From NCBI GenBank assembly GCA_003339415.1, contig PDHQ01000232.1, positions 1 through 56,039 on the forward strand: 56,039 nucleotides of DNA, in the 5' to 3' direction. Shown piece after piece: positions 35,400 to 48,299 of this stretch. The position numbers and the translations under genes were made by a program. How positions within the stretch are numbered: position 1 is the stretch's first letter; each line of letters opens with the position of its first letter. The notes below the pieces were generated by a model. That model made no database searches. It had not been told where the DNA came from and saw only the letters and a program-made list of their open reading frames with translations. This stretch comes from Ophiocordyceps camponoti-saundersi (nom. inval.) (lineage: Eukaryota; Ascomycota; Sordariomycetes; Hypocreales; Ophiocordycipitaceae).

Positions 35400-36950
35400 T
35401 TTCTTTACCCTTAAACTCCTTAAGGTAATCGAGGAAGAAATTATAGCTAGGAAAGAAGAAGCTTATATTTTTAATACTTATAAAATAGTAAAAAAACCTT
35501 ACCCCTTTAAAAGTAAATTTCCTCCTTTATAATACGGGGAAATAAGGCTAGTTTAAAAATACTTATTATATTAAGATAATCCCTAAGGAACTAAGTTACT
35601 TACTATAATTAAACTTTTCCTAACTAATCTAAATATTATAATAAATTATAATTAACTATTTAAATAAGTAAATTAACTAAAATATATATCTAATAATATC
35701 CCTTACTTATTTAGAATTTTTTTAAAAAACTAGCTACCTTTTATTTAAGAATACCTTTAAATTATAAATAATACTAAAGGAAAAGGTAAGCTACTTACTT
35801 TATTAGAAGAAAGCGAGGAAAATACCGAAATCCCCTTTTAGGAAGAAGGTAAGGAGGAAACCTCCTCTTAGGATAAAGGTAAGAAAACCGCTATATTATA
35901 AGAATCCTCTTTAAAAAGAGAACCGTCTACCTTAAGGAAAAATACCTCGAAGAGGTAGTATTTCCTAGATCCTCTTATAACGTTATTTAATTCCGGAAAA
36001 CCTCCTTTATTTTCCGCGGAAAAGGAAAAAATAATATAGATAGTTAATAATATACTCTACTCCTATAATATTATACCTTAAAACTTAGATTACCTTAAAT
36101 ATATTAACTTAGATAATAATTTATAATTATATAATTAATTAAACTTATAAAAATTATCTAAATAATAAGTTAGGTTATAAGCTAAAAATATTAAATAGTT
36201 TAAGCTTATTAATATTTTTAATATTACTTTCGATTAGATTAAAGAAATTAATCGAACTATTATTTACTAAAATATTAACTAATTTATAAATATTTTAAAA
36301 TAAGTTACCGCCTAAAGCGAGGATTACGTAGATAAACTTATATAACTTATTCCCTTTTTTTTTAAGGTTATATTATAGAATAGTATTCTAGAGATTTAAA
36401 TTCTTAGATTAGATTAGAACTTACTTTTCCTAATTTTAGAATCTAAGGATAGGTAAAAGCTTTTTAGAAAAAGTTTACTATTTAACTTAATATTACCGCT
36501 CTTATTATATAAAAATAAAGCTTTATATTTTAGGATATACTTACTAGAAAAGATTTCCGATTATAAATATTTAAAATAAAAAGAATAGCTTAAGTAGCTC
36601 TTTATCTTAAATAATTTATACTAATAATTATCTTCTCTTAACTTAATATCTTACTTTAAGAAATTTTCTAATAGCTAATTAGCGAAAATATTTTAGATAA
36701 TTAGGTATATAAATATAAATAACTTATTCTAAACTTCTAAACTAAGCTAATTAAAGGAACTTAAGGTAATTTATAAAATAATATTACTTAATATATAGCT
36801 TTAAGTAAGTTACTTTAATATAAACGTAAGGTAAATAATTCTAAGGAGAAATCTTTACGAAATCCGGACTATTAACTAGATTATAAACTAAATAATTTCC
36901 CTAAAAAGCTAATAAATAATACCTAGAAACCTTTTAATAAGAATATTAAA
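35400..36950 (+). pseudogene. Gypsy-1 Gag region, broken
   Basis: Charged coding-like sequence between the 5' LTR and pol. One frame around 35,890-36,010 reads KEKYLEEVVFPRSSYNVI and continues with RIP stops. By position it should be the capsid (Gag). I see no clear zinc knuckle, and the limits are approximate. Confidence 0.5.
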
Positions 36951-36999
36951 TTTAAAGTAAAAATAAAATAGCTTTTTCTAAAAAAAAATAGAGAAAGCT

Positions 37000-39900
37000 T
37001 AAAAGGTAATCCTATCCTTATTAATTTTACTTATAAATTTACCGAATAAAATCCTAATACTAATAGAGCTTTTATAATCTTTTCTAAGATATATAATATA
37101 ATCCTTAATATCTTAAAATATAATTTAAATAATAAAACTAATTTATTTAAATTATTTAAAACCGAAAAAGATAAGTAATTAGCTAATAATTTATATTATC
37201 TTATTTCGAATCTTAAGAAATATAAGATAAAACCTCTTAATACTATTAGAGACCTTTTTCTTAAAAACTTTCTTATTATCGAAGCTACTTTTTAGATAAC
37301 TAATTTTCCTCTAAAATAAGTTTCCTATTTTTCTTATATAAAGATTTTAGTATTTAGTAAAAATAGATTATCTAACGCTATAAAAATATATATTAATATT
37401 AAAGTAAATAGATCCCTTATTAGAAAAAACTTACTTAATAAGTTCGATAACGTTAATTATAATCCGATAATAATTTAAAGCTTAAATAATATTAAGTTAG
37501 CCTTAACTTATAGTTAGGCTACCTTTATTTTATATATTATTAATAAAATTAATAATAAGTTTTATATTAGTAAGTTTAAAGCTAGCGCTTAAGTTATCGA
37601 GTATTTTCTTACTAGAGTTTTATTAAGATAAGGATTCTCGATCCCTTATAAAATTAATATTCTTAACTTTCGATAAGAGCTTTAGATTTAACTTTACGGA
37701 GGAATATATATTAAATACTATTTTACTTATAAAGGATTAGCTATTCGTAAATATATAATAGCCGCCTTAGTAATAATAATCCCTCTTTTTTTAATAAGTA
37801 CGATTTTAGCGTTAATTAAAGATCCTCCTAAGAATCGTAACCTTATCTTTTTCCTTAACTCTTATTTCCTCTTAGGTTTAATTATTTATAACTATTTTTA
37901 TTTAACTATTTTTAATTTAAGTAATAAGCTAATTTTTTTTAAACGAAAAAAAAAAGTTAATATTATATTAAATCTTAATAATTAATTTTTTTTTATAATC
38001 TCTTAATAAATTATTAAGAAAAACTCCTCGGATAACTTTAATAAACGTTTAACGCTAAATTCTCTTTTAAACTAAATAATATTATCTAACGAAACTAATA
38101 CTAACTTACCTTCTATTAATATCCTAGACTTAAGTTAACCTTATTAGTTAAGTATCTTTAAAATACCTAATATTTCGGAAATCGAAGGAGAATATAGCGT
38201 TAAAATCTATATACTAAATCCTTAGTTATCCGGAAAGGTAAAATAACTTTGCAATTCCCTTCCGAAGCTCTAGGAAAATATTAGACTAATTAATTTACCC
38301 CCCGAGCGATATCTAAAAATCCCCCTCGTTAATAATTAATATAAGAAGAAACTTAATTTACGTCCCTATTTACTAAATAAACTTAATTAGGATTTCCTTA
38401 ATAAAAAGTATAACGATATATATTTATAAGGTAAGATAAAATAAGCGCTTAAAGCTTTACTTTTCGCTAGCTTATATTTTATTATTTAGAGAAAAGGTAA
38501 ACTACATATTATTAATAACTTATAAGCTTTAAATAGTATAACCGTTCCCGATATATATTTAATACCTCTCCCTTAAAATATAATCTATAAGTTAGTAAGT
38601 AAAAAGGTTATTTTTACTATTAATACTCGAAGCTTCTTTTATTAGTTTCTTATCTATTTAGATTACTAAAAGCGGTTTATAATTACTTTTTACCGTAAAT
38701 TAGAGAGGGCTATAATCGCTCTTATAAAGTATAAAAATTCGCCTACTTATATATAAAAATTTATCGATTATATTCTCTAACTATATAAAGTATACGCTAC
38801 TAGATATATTAATAATATAGTAATCTTCTTTAACTTTTTAGAAGATTACGTTAAGTATCTTTTTATTATATTTAATCTTTTTATTAGTATAAATCTTTCC
38901 CTCTCTATTTTTAAATTATTCCTTTATTACCTATTTATAAAAATATTAAGGTATTATATTAACGGATTTATATTAATAAATACTTAATCTTAAGTAAAAG
39001 CCTTATAAGATATTAAGTTTCTTAATATTTTATAATATCTTAAGTAATAAATTAAATTAGTTAGATAGATAAGATATCTTATTCCCTATTTTACGTAATA
39101 AATTAACCTTTTTTAGAAATATAAAATAGTAATATTCCGAGAAAGATAGGAAAATAAAGTACCTATTACTAAACCGAAAAGAAATACCTTTACCTCTTAG
39201 TCTAAGATTATCCTAATAAAGGAAAAAACTAACTATTTTAACGATATTACTAATACCTTTTATAATAACGCTACTCTTAGTTAGTTCTTTCCTAATTATT
39301 AACTTTTTTTATAAATCGATATTTTTTAGGAGAATAGTTTTATAGCTTATCTTTTCTATATTAATAATAAGGAATCTTAGAAACTATTTTTAGCTTTACC
39401 CTAATAGTTTATTAAACTTATTTACTATCTTAGTTATACTTTTAAACTAGCCGAAATTAAATATTAGCTAACTAAACTTAAGATTTTCTACTTAGTATAA
39501 GCTTATCGTAAACTCTAAACTTATTTAATCGGAACTTAGAAACTAAAAATTATAATTTTTATAAATTATATTACGATTTTAGTAATTATAAAATAGACCT
39601 CTTTTTTTACTATTAATATAAGGAGTAATAATTACCTTACTATCGCTTTTTAGTTTCTAAGTTAATACCTTCTTAAAATCTAATATATCCTAAGTATTTT
39701 TAACGTTCTCGTAAACTCTCTTTTACGCCTCCCCTTTAAGGTAATCTTAGAAAAAAGATAAGGAAAACTTAAGGATATCTAAGAGGATTATATCGATTAG
39801 GACTACGCACTTATTTCCTTAAAAGCTATTTTTAATAACGCTTTCCGATATAGGATTTCTAAAAGATATCTCCTTAATATATAATAATCCGAAATCTTAA

Positions 39901-41400
39901 AATAACTTAAAGATAAAGACTCTTAGGAAAAACTCCCTTTTATCTAAGTAAATAGCTTATTATATCTTAAAGATATTAATAATTAATAATAACTTTATAT
40001 TCCTAAAAACTACGCTAAAGAAATTATTTCTAAGTATTATTTTTATAAATTTTATATTAATTAAAGATATATATAAGCTAAACTCTCTTTTAGTTTTATT
40101 ATTTCCTAACTAAAAAAGAAGATTAATAATTTTATAAATAAATATAATATTTATAAATATAATTAAACTAATAGATAGCCTCCTTTTAAGGAAATAATTC
40201 TAATTTATTCCCCGGTAATTCCTTTTTATATAATTATAATAGATTTTATTACTAGACTCCTTTTAGTTTTTTCGGAAAACTTACCTTAGTCTAAACTTAA
40301 AAAAAAGTTCTATAATACCCTCCTTATTATTACCGATAAGTTCTTAAAAATATATATTTTAACCTTTAGATATAATTACTTTACTACTAAAAAATAAGCT
40401 TAGCGGCTATATTATAAGCTTACTTATTATAATTAAGGACTCTTAAAATAAATTATTTTTAATTAGAATCCGAAGTTTATATTTAAGCTTTAGAGGACCT
40501 TATAGTTTACTTTTAGTATTAAACTCCTAATATCGATTATAAATTACTTATAAACTAATAGTTTATTCGAAAAATAAAACTAAACTATTAAAATCGCTTT
40601 TAGATTTTTCGCCGCTAATTTCCCGATAAAGCGATAAATTAACGCCCTATTAGCTTTTTAGTTTTCTCTTAATAACTCCTTCTCCTCGGTTATTAAAACT
40701 ACGCTAAGTAAGTTACTTATTAAATTCTAAATAGATAATAGTCTCTATTATCTAAGCGATTAAGCTTCTTCTAAATTCCGGGAAATATTAAAAGATAAGG
40801 TAATTATCTTTATTACTTACGCTTAAGCTACGATAAAATAACGTTATAATAAGAAATATTAGAAGCTTAAGTTTAAGCTTAGCGATTAGGTTTAGCTAAA
40901 ACTTAAGAAAGGATATTCTATTCCTAATAAATAAGTAGCGAAGCTTTCGGAATAGTAAACTAAGCCTTTCCGCGTAATCGAATAAATCGGCTATCTAGCT
41001 TATCGATTAAATCTTAATAACTTTATAAATATCTATCCCGTTATATTAATTATTTAACTTTAACTAGCTAACGCTTTAGGAGAATAACCTAGCCCTAAGC
41101 TTAATACTAATAATTATAAAATCGAATAAATTTTTAATAGAAGAAAAGTTAAAAAAGGATAAGGTGCTACTTAAATAAAATATCTTATATATTAGAAAGG
41201 ATACCTAAATAATAATAATTAATAAGTAGCCGAAAAGGATTTCTAATAAAAGGAGATAATTAAAAAATTCGATAAAAAGAAGAATAAGTTAGAAGCCCGG
41301 CTAGATATTATTAGGAAAAAACGTATAAATACTTTTAAAAAGTACTAGCTATTAGAATAAGGTAAATAAATTACTTAGTAATAAACGCGTAAAATTATTA
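37000..41400 (+). pseudogene. Gypsy-1 Pol polyprotein with chromodomain, broken
   Basis: The polyprotein would cut itself, copy the element RNA and integrate the DNA. Reverse transcriptase spans about 38,440-39,060: LHIINNLQALNSITVPD, then FFYQF, and YINN at 38,805-38,816 for the catalytic YxDD, both Asp codons now Asn. RNase H should lie at about 39,330-39,650. The integrase core starts with IDFIT (first catalytic Asp codon GAT intact at 40,242-40,244). It has NPKF (about 40,470; the catalytic Asp has become Asn) and SLFE near 40,560. At about 41,115-41,250 the frame reads KIE*IFNRRKVKKG then IKYLIY*KGY, a chromodomain. Such chromodomains steer integration to marked chromatin. Numerous TAA/TAG codons make it inactive. 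Confidence 0.85.
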
Positions 41401-41639
41401 GGAAATAATAAACTTAACGCGTTACCGTTTATATTAGATTTCCCTTTATTTTCCTACCTTTTCTCTCTTACCTTTTCTCTTTTCTATTTATCCTCTATTA
41501 TCCCCTTTTATATTTCCTATCTTTATTATATTTTTCTAATATATTATATCTATTTTTTTTATAGTTATTCCCTTTTATTTTCTAATTTTATTATTTCTTT
41601 TTATTTTTCCTTTCTTTTATACTTAAGATTAATCCGCTT

Positions 41640-41952
41640 TATAATAATCCCTATTATTCTTATAATAAAATATACCGTAAGCTATTCTATAAATAGCTAA
41701 TTCGCACTCCCTTAGTACTTATATTCGAAAGCTTTAAGAGAGCTATTTAGCTATTTAAAAACCTCGCCGAACTCTAGTATTCGTTTAAATCACTTACTTA
41801 TAAATTCGACGATTAGAAATCGAATAACTATATAATATTTATCGCTTAGAAATAAGCACTCTAAGAAGAAAGCTATAATTTATCTTTTAGTAAATTAGAC
41901 GGTCGTGTTTATTATATCAACCGAAAAGTAAAGAGATAAGCTAATAGCGAAA
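41640..41952 (+). pseudogene. Coding-like tract entering the Gypsy-1 palindrome
   Basis: After the chromodomain and a pyrimidine-rich spacer, one frame reads a Trp/Phe/Lys-rich chain with only TAG/TAA interruptions (FESFKRAI, later SFKSLTYKFDD and SKLDGRVYYINRKVKR). It runs into the left arm of the palindrome and ends where LTR-like sequence begins (41,954). The product is unrecognised. It may be the tail of a second, related element. Confidence 0.4.
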
Positions 41953-42230
41953 GTCTCCCTTTCCTATATACTATATCTAATAGCTAGCTTAGTATATATA
42001 ACTACTAGTAGATTATACGTATAAGCGTATATTAAAATTACTACTAGTTAATATACGCTTATACGTATAATTTACTAGTAGTTATATATACTAGGCTAGC
42101 TACTAAATATAATATATAAGAAAGGGAGACTTTCGCTATTAGCTTATCTCTTTACTTTTTAGTTAATATAGTAAATATAACTATCTAATTTGCTAAAAAA
42201 TAGATCGTAGCCTTCTTTTTAGAGTGCCTA
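41853..42230. repeat. 378-bp palindrome inside Gypsy-1
   Basis: Arms 41,853-42,034 and 42,049-42,230 (182 bp each) pair without gaps. Mismatches are C/T and G/A only, so the arms were identical before RIP. The 81 inner bases of the left arm (41,954-42,034) match the last 81 bases of the LTR (44,923-45,003). The 14-base loop (42,035-42,048), read in reverse complement, equals the 14 bases directly after the 5' LTR (ACTAGTAGTAATTT). So the centre is LTR end, then primer-site region, then inverted LTR end. Confidence 0.9.
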
Positions 42231-43290
42231 ACTCCCTAATAACGAAGATTATAATTCCGAGCACTCGCTCCTAGACAACGAATACTTTAGCTCTAACTAC
42301 TCCTTACCCGAAATTTCCGAGATTATAGCGCCTAGACGTTTTACTTAATAAACTACCGCGGTATCTTCCTTTACTACTAGCTCTACCTCTAAAATACTAG
42401 CTACTTTATTAAGAAGCTATGCCCGTCCTACGCTACTATACTCCCTTACTAATATTAAAAGGAATATCTTTCCGTAATCCGAATAACCTAGAAAAAACTA
42501 TTATAGCGCGTACGCGCTATTAGAAATTATAAAAGATTATATTAAGGGCTTAGTTAGCGGGTAAATTTACTAAGACTCTAAAAAATTAAAGGAGATTAAG
42601 AAGATTTTAGCTATTATCTTATATACTAACTATTTTAATAAAATAAAATAAATAATATTAGCAGCTATAGAAAAAGAAACTAAGGTTAAAGGAGCTATTC
42701 CTATTTTTAGAAAATCCTTAGTAAGGCGATTTATTACTCCTCCTACTCCTACTTAATAAAGCGTTTTTAGAACCCCTAATAAGTAAACTCGTTCCGCCTC
42801 TTAGTAACTTATAACTTTAGTAACTATTTCTAAAATTATTATTTAATTTTAAGAAGTTTTAGAAGCTAAAAATATTAAGGAGGCTAATAATAACTTCTTA
42901 GTAACTTATTATAATAGTTTAGTTTAAGTTATTAAATACTCTCTTACTTTTTTTATAATATATTACGATAAGTAAGCTTTAATATTTTAAAATATAAATA
43001 TCGCTTTAATTTAAGTAACTTACTTTAATAAGTACCTCGCTAAATATAATATTTCCCTTAGCCTAAGTTATATAGCGAAAATATTCGGTATTAATAATAA
43101 ATAGATTATCGATTTCCCTATTCTTATACTTATCTTACTTAATACTCCCGCTCTTAAGAATATATTGCTTAATATTAATAAGGTTACTATATTTATTAAT
43201 AAGAAGTTTATATTAAATAATTCTAGTAAGATTTTAAAATTTTACGAAAGGAATTATTAAGACTTATATATTTATATAAGAGAATAAATA
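42231..43290 (+). pseudogene. Extra open tract between pol and 3' LTR of Gypsy-1, broken
   Basis: From the right edge of the palindrome one frame runs about 500 bases with only TAA/TAG stops: SEHSLLDNEYFSSNYSLPEI, then a Ser/Thr-rich part, then YSAYALLEIIKDYIKGLVSG and a Lys-rich helix-like segment. A second frame from about 42,880 to 43,290 is equally open (YFNKYLAKYNISLSLSYIAK, later ALKNILLNINKVTIFINKKF). Together they could be one Gag-like or accessory protein of about 350 residues. I do not recognise it. It could be a captured ORF, an envelope-position ORF, or the gag of a second element joined at the palindrome. Confidence 0.45.
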
Positions 43291-44424
43291 TATTTACTTA
43301 GTAAAGGTATTATTATATTACTTCTAGCTATTATTATTAATTATATACTTTTTTTAGCTTAGAGTAATATTATCGGAAATAAAATAACCCTAAACTTTAG
43401 TAATATTCCGGTTTTTAATATTTTAAATTTAGTTAAGATAGCTCCTAATAATATCGCTAAAAAGCTATATAGTTAGATAGGTAGCTTAGTCGAACCCTCT
43501 AATAATACTAAATATACTATAACTATTAAACTTATTAACGCGGACCTTTTCGTTAATATAATAATAAACTAAGGTATTCCTTAGCTCTCTATATAGTATC
43601 GGTATAAACCGTAATAGAGAATACGTTAATAACGCGCTTTATATTAAGAGCACGTATCGCACCGTTTAACTATTAATACGTAATAATTTTTATATCTATT
43701 CTACTATTAATAAGTAATAAATCTCTAAGTTATTTAACTATTAATAAGTAATAACTATTATATCTATTAAGCTTAAGCAAGAACCTTATAGATTAATATA
43801 CTTTTAATATTATTTTTTAATATTTTTATAATATAGTACTAGTTATATACTATTTATCCTATACTCTATACGCTATAAATAGAGAAAGAATATCGGCCGT
43901 AATAAGGAGGCTATATAAAGCTTACTACTATTTATAATATTTTAAACACCTCTGTCTTCGCAGAGTATACTATACTTAAAGCTATAAACTATATCTCTTA
44001 CGCTAATTACGGTAAGATTATCCGTATTCGCTCTTATATTATTATAAGCGCTAGTTTATATAATAAGGATAGTAAGATATTTTCCTTTATTCTATTCTTT
44101 TAGTTCGTATATTATATCGCGTCCTTATTATATTTTTCTTTCTTAGTATTATAATACCTTTTACCGTAACGTATATTCTTTTATATATATCTAATATATA
44201 TTATAATTCTCCTTTATTATTCTTATCTTATTCTTTTATTTTTTTCCTACCTTATATAAATTAATTTAGTTCTCCGTGCGCAGATCCTCGATAATATTTC
44301 TTAATCTATAAATAAATATAATTATTAGAGTTAATATAGAAAAAGCCTTCGAGTATAATAATAGTTTCTAAAATAAAATAAGGAGTTAATAAAGCTATTA
44401 GAATTCTTTTCTAGCCCGGGAAGT
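43291..44424. other. Gypsy-1 region before the 3' LTR
   Basis: No strong coding frame beyond the first 270 bases. It contains a local direct repeat around 43,670-43,780 (units of AACTATTAATAAGTAATAA) and a short perfect hairpin CTCTG-TCTTCG-CAGAG at 43,950-43,965 that kept its CA and TG. The bases before the 3' LTR (AGCCCGGGAAGT) are only moderately purine-rich, so a polypurine tract is not certain. Confidence 0.5.
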
Positions 44425-45003
44425 TAATACGGAACGTGTAATAATACCTTTATAAATCGCCTAACCTCTTATAATATTTCTTTAGAATTTTACCCGGATT
44501 TCCCTTAGAAACTTTATTACCTTTACGCTTAGGAAATTACTAGGATTTCCTCTTAGGATTTCTTTATAATAACTCTTAGGATTTTACTAAGATTTTTAGT
44601 AAGATCTAATATTAAAATATACCTCTAGAAATCTCCGGATTTTACTAGGAAATCCCCGTGCGTTAGGAAATCACCGCGTATTAGGAAATCTCTATTTTAC
44701 TAATATACTTAGAAATTACCGTGAAATCCCCTTAGGTAAATACTTTTAAGATTATACTAAGAAATCTTCCTTAAGCTCCTAGCTATATAATTAGCTTAGT
44801 ATTCCTTTAAATAGTAATTTAGATTCTTTTATAGTTACTATTTTAATTCTTAAAAGACTCTTATATATGCTTATACCTTTTATAGTAGCTATTCTATAAT
44901 CTTACGATTAGTAGCTAGCCCGTCTCCCTTTCCTATATATTATATCTAGTAGCTAGCTTAGTATATACGACTACTAGTAGATTATACGTATAAGCGTATA
45001 TTA
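44425..45003 (+). repeat. 3' LTR of Gypsy-1
   Basis: 579 bp. It keeps some G/C where the 5' LTR has A/T (for example GTGCG at about 44,657-44,661 against GTATA) and the opposite elsewhere, so each LTR was mutated on its own. It is followed directly by GTGCC. Confidence 0.9.
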
Positions 45004-45008
45004 GTGCC

Positions 45009-46123
45009 CTTTTTACTCTAACTTTATTAATTAATAATATTTTTTTAATTATTATAGTTATAATTTCCTTTTTTTTATAGCTTTAAGGGGAGTAGAATTT
45101 CTTTAATATAAGCTATAATTATAGCTAGAGCGCTAGAGAAAACTATAAAAAAGTAAATTTCTAAATAATATAAATAATAGCTTATAATTTATTTTAATTT
45201 TATAGCTATTTTACTTTAAATTTAAAGCCTTAAGGTTATTATAATAAATATTAATTATAAACTTTATAAATAAAGCTAAGCTTTTATAATAAGGAAATTA
45301 CTTAATAGTAATATTATAATAATATTTTAAAATATTATTTATAAGCTTTAATCCGATTTAAAATAGCTTTATATTATTTTTAAAGAAAAGGTATATTTAA
45401 TTAGTAAAAGTTATACTTTTATTATAAATAAAATACTAATATAAGCGTTATAATAAGATAATAAGGAAGCTTTTTAAAAAAAGATTAAATTATTAAATAA
45501 AATCTTAGTAATATAATTATATATAAAAAAATATTATTCTAAAATTTAGCGAAATTTTTTAATAATTATTATTAATAATATAGTAAATATAAACTAAATT
45601 TATAATAAAAGTATAATAATATAAGCGGAGATTTTTAATATTAAATTATATATATTAAAAGTTTAACTAATAATATTTTAAATATTACTAACTTAATATA
45701 TTATTAAATATTATATAGTAAAGCTATAATATAATAAATATTTTACTATTTTATATATAAAAAGTAAATTTACTTATTTTATAGCTTATAAGAAAAGATT
45801 ATATTATTATTTTTTTTATTAAAAGTTTTACTTTAAGTAAAGTTAACTTTACTTTAAAATAAGAGCGGTATAAGATTAAGCGAAGAATATATATATTACT
45901 TAACTTTAAAAGTTTATAAATTAAAATTTTATATATACCGCCCCTCCTCCTTTTTTAGCGCTAACTAAAAACTAATAATAGCTAAGGTAAAAACGCTAAA
46001 AAGCGAATATAATAATATTCCCTCTTTTAACTTTAACTTTATACTTATCTATAACTTTATTATAATAATTTAGCTATTTTTTAAAATTAGCTATTATAAG
46101 GTTTATTATAAAATAATAAAACT
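45009..46123 (-). mobile_element. Element X, copy 2, second piece (reverse orientation)
   Basis: Continues the copy cut at 34,660. It is the reverse complement of about 19,925-21,030 of copy 1, including the block with TTAGCGCTAACTAAAAAC and the Arg/Ser-coding part near the helix-turn-helix-like stretch. The match with copy 1 stops at 46,123 where Gypsy-2 begins. The missing left end of X was not found after 52,939. Confidence 0.75.
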
Positions 46124-46271
46124 TATAAAGGTCCTACACTCCTTAACGTTTATAAGAAGCTAACTCTATTAATATAGAATAACTTAAAAGGTTCTAAGGT
46201 ATATACGGTATATATACTTAGGGTTATAGTTTATATATAGCCCGCGCCTATCCCGCGCGCGGCGCTAACTA
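46124..46271 (-). repeat. LTR of Gypsy-2 (3' LTR, left side)
   Basis: 148 bp, matching 52,792-52,939 without gaps apart from local uncertainty. Shared landmarks are ACTCCTTAAC, TATAAGAAGCTAACT and the GC-rich end CCCGCGCGCGGCGCTAACTA. Exact ends may be off by a few bases. Confidence 0.75.
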
Positions 46272-48299
46272 ATTATATATACTTATATATACCCTACGCT
46301 TATTATACGCGCGGACTTAACTAAGTACCCCTTATATAACTTAGCTATTTAGGCGTAGCTTAAATCTTTTATATACCTTATCGCTTTAAGAAAAGAGTAT
46401 TTCTAGCTATAATATATATATATATAAGGTATAAGTTAAAATACCCCTTATATAGAAAATTTTTCTTCCTTTTTTTTTCTCCTTAAGCTAATTATATTAT
46501 TTTCCCTCGCTAAGTAAATATTTCCTTAAGCTTTATATTTTATTACTCCGCTATTATATTCTTATAGTTTTTTTTCTATTATTATTATTATTTAAGCTTT
46601 TTATAGCTATTTATTCTTTTTTCTTTATTTATTATTATTATTTTTTAAGCTTTCTATATCTATTAAGTTATTATATTACCGCTTTAATATATTATTTAGT
46701 TAGCTATAGTTACTATTTTATATAATAAGTAATTATATTATAAAAGGGGATTTAGATAATAAAAATATTACTATATTATAAAAAGTAGAATATTTATATA
46801 TTTCTTATATTTAAGACCTTTATAATAGCTATAATATTAATTACTAATATAGTTATAAAATAGCTTATAAAGCGTATAAGTAATAGCGAAAATAGTGCCT
46901 CTAGGAAAAATACCTTTTTATTATAAATATACGCTTATAGTAAGCTATTTATAACCTATAAACGATAATTAGGAAAAGATAAGCTATTACTTTACCTACT
47001 CGCCCTTACGCTAAAAAAGTACCTAGCTAGCGCGCCTAGCTTACGCCGGAGTTTCTTATTTATATTAATTACTTATAAACTATATTAGCTATTATTTATA
47101 TTATACCGCGCTTAGTAACTAATTTTTACGCCCCCTTTATACTTAAGTAATAATAGTTCTCCGCGCTTATCTTTACTATTAATAATATAATCGCTATATT
47201 TACCTTATATACCCTAACTTATAATATATTTTTAATAATAATATAATATTAATAATAATAATAATAATAATAAGGCGCTCTTACTATTAGCTTTAACTTT
47301 TTCGCCTTATAATATAAAATATCTTTTTAGTAATAAAAAGAATAATAATAATAAATTCTTAAGTAATAGTAAGATAAGTAAGCTACTTAGATTATAAATT
47401 ACTAAGTAAATATTAATATATAGGAGCGGGAGAATAAGAAAAAAATAATATTTTTTATTAAATAATTATAGCGCTAACTAATTTATATAATATATTAAGC
47501 CCGCTTACTACCTTACTATATATTATTTTTATTAACTTATATATATTACCTAGCTTTTAATTACTTAGCGCTTATACGTAATATTTATCCTCCCCCCTTA
47601 CTATATATTAATAAAGCGGGTTTATATTAGCGCTTACGTATAGCGCGCGTAGCTTAAAAATAAGATAAGTAAAACTCCTATTATCGGCGTTATATTAAAT
47701 ATTCTCCTAGCTTTAAGGTACGCCTTTCCTTATTTAAAAATATATTTATTATAAGTTAATATTAGCGCTAAGCTATAGCTAATATTATAATAATTTCTTA
47801 AGTTACTTAATTATAATAAAAGATTATAAGGAGAAAGCGGAGAAGGTAAATATTAGCTTAAAGCTAATATAAGGAGGAAAAAGGAGTAAGTAAATAAGGA
47901 ATAAAGGAAAATAAAAGGTAGGGGGGTAATATTATATTTATATAATAAAGGGGGAAAATTACTTAAAGGAAATAATTAGCTATAAGGGGCGCTTAAATAA
48001 ATATATAATTAAGTTTACCTTAAGCTATTATAAAAATATATATCCCTTTATATAAACTTAAAATAGTTTAATATTATATAATATTTAAAATTATTAAGTA
48101 GCTTTAAAGTTAAAATAATATAATTTTTCTATTTTATAAAAATAAGTTAATAAGGCGTTTTACCTTATAAGCGCTAACTTTTAGCGTTTTTTATAATAAG
48201 GACTTTCTTAACTTTATACTTATTAAAAAATAGGTTATTATAAGAAAAATAAAGAAAGAGATTTAGCTAAAAATTAGTAAGTAACTAAAATAGTAAAAG

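Larger units (their letters stand above)
34661..45003 (+). mobile_element. Full-length Ty3/Gypsy chromovirus (Gypsy-1)
   Basis: A 10.3-kb LTR retrotransposon with two 579-bp LTRs and a perfect 5-bp target duplication. The pol relic has reverse transcriptase, then integrase, then a chromodomain, the order of Ty3/Gypsy chromoviruses. It sits inside element X copy 2. It is longer than most chromoviruses because about 3 kb lies between the chromodomain and the 3' LTR, holding a large palindrome and an extra open tract. All coding parts are broken by RIP-type stops. Confidence 0.9.
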
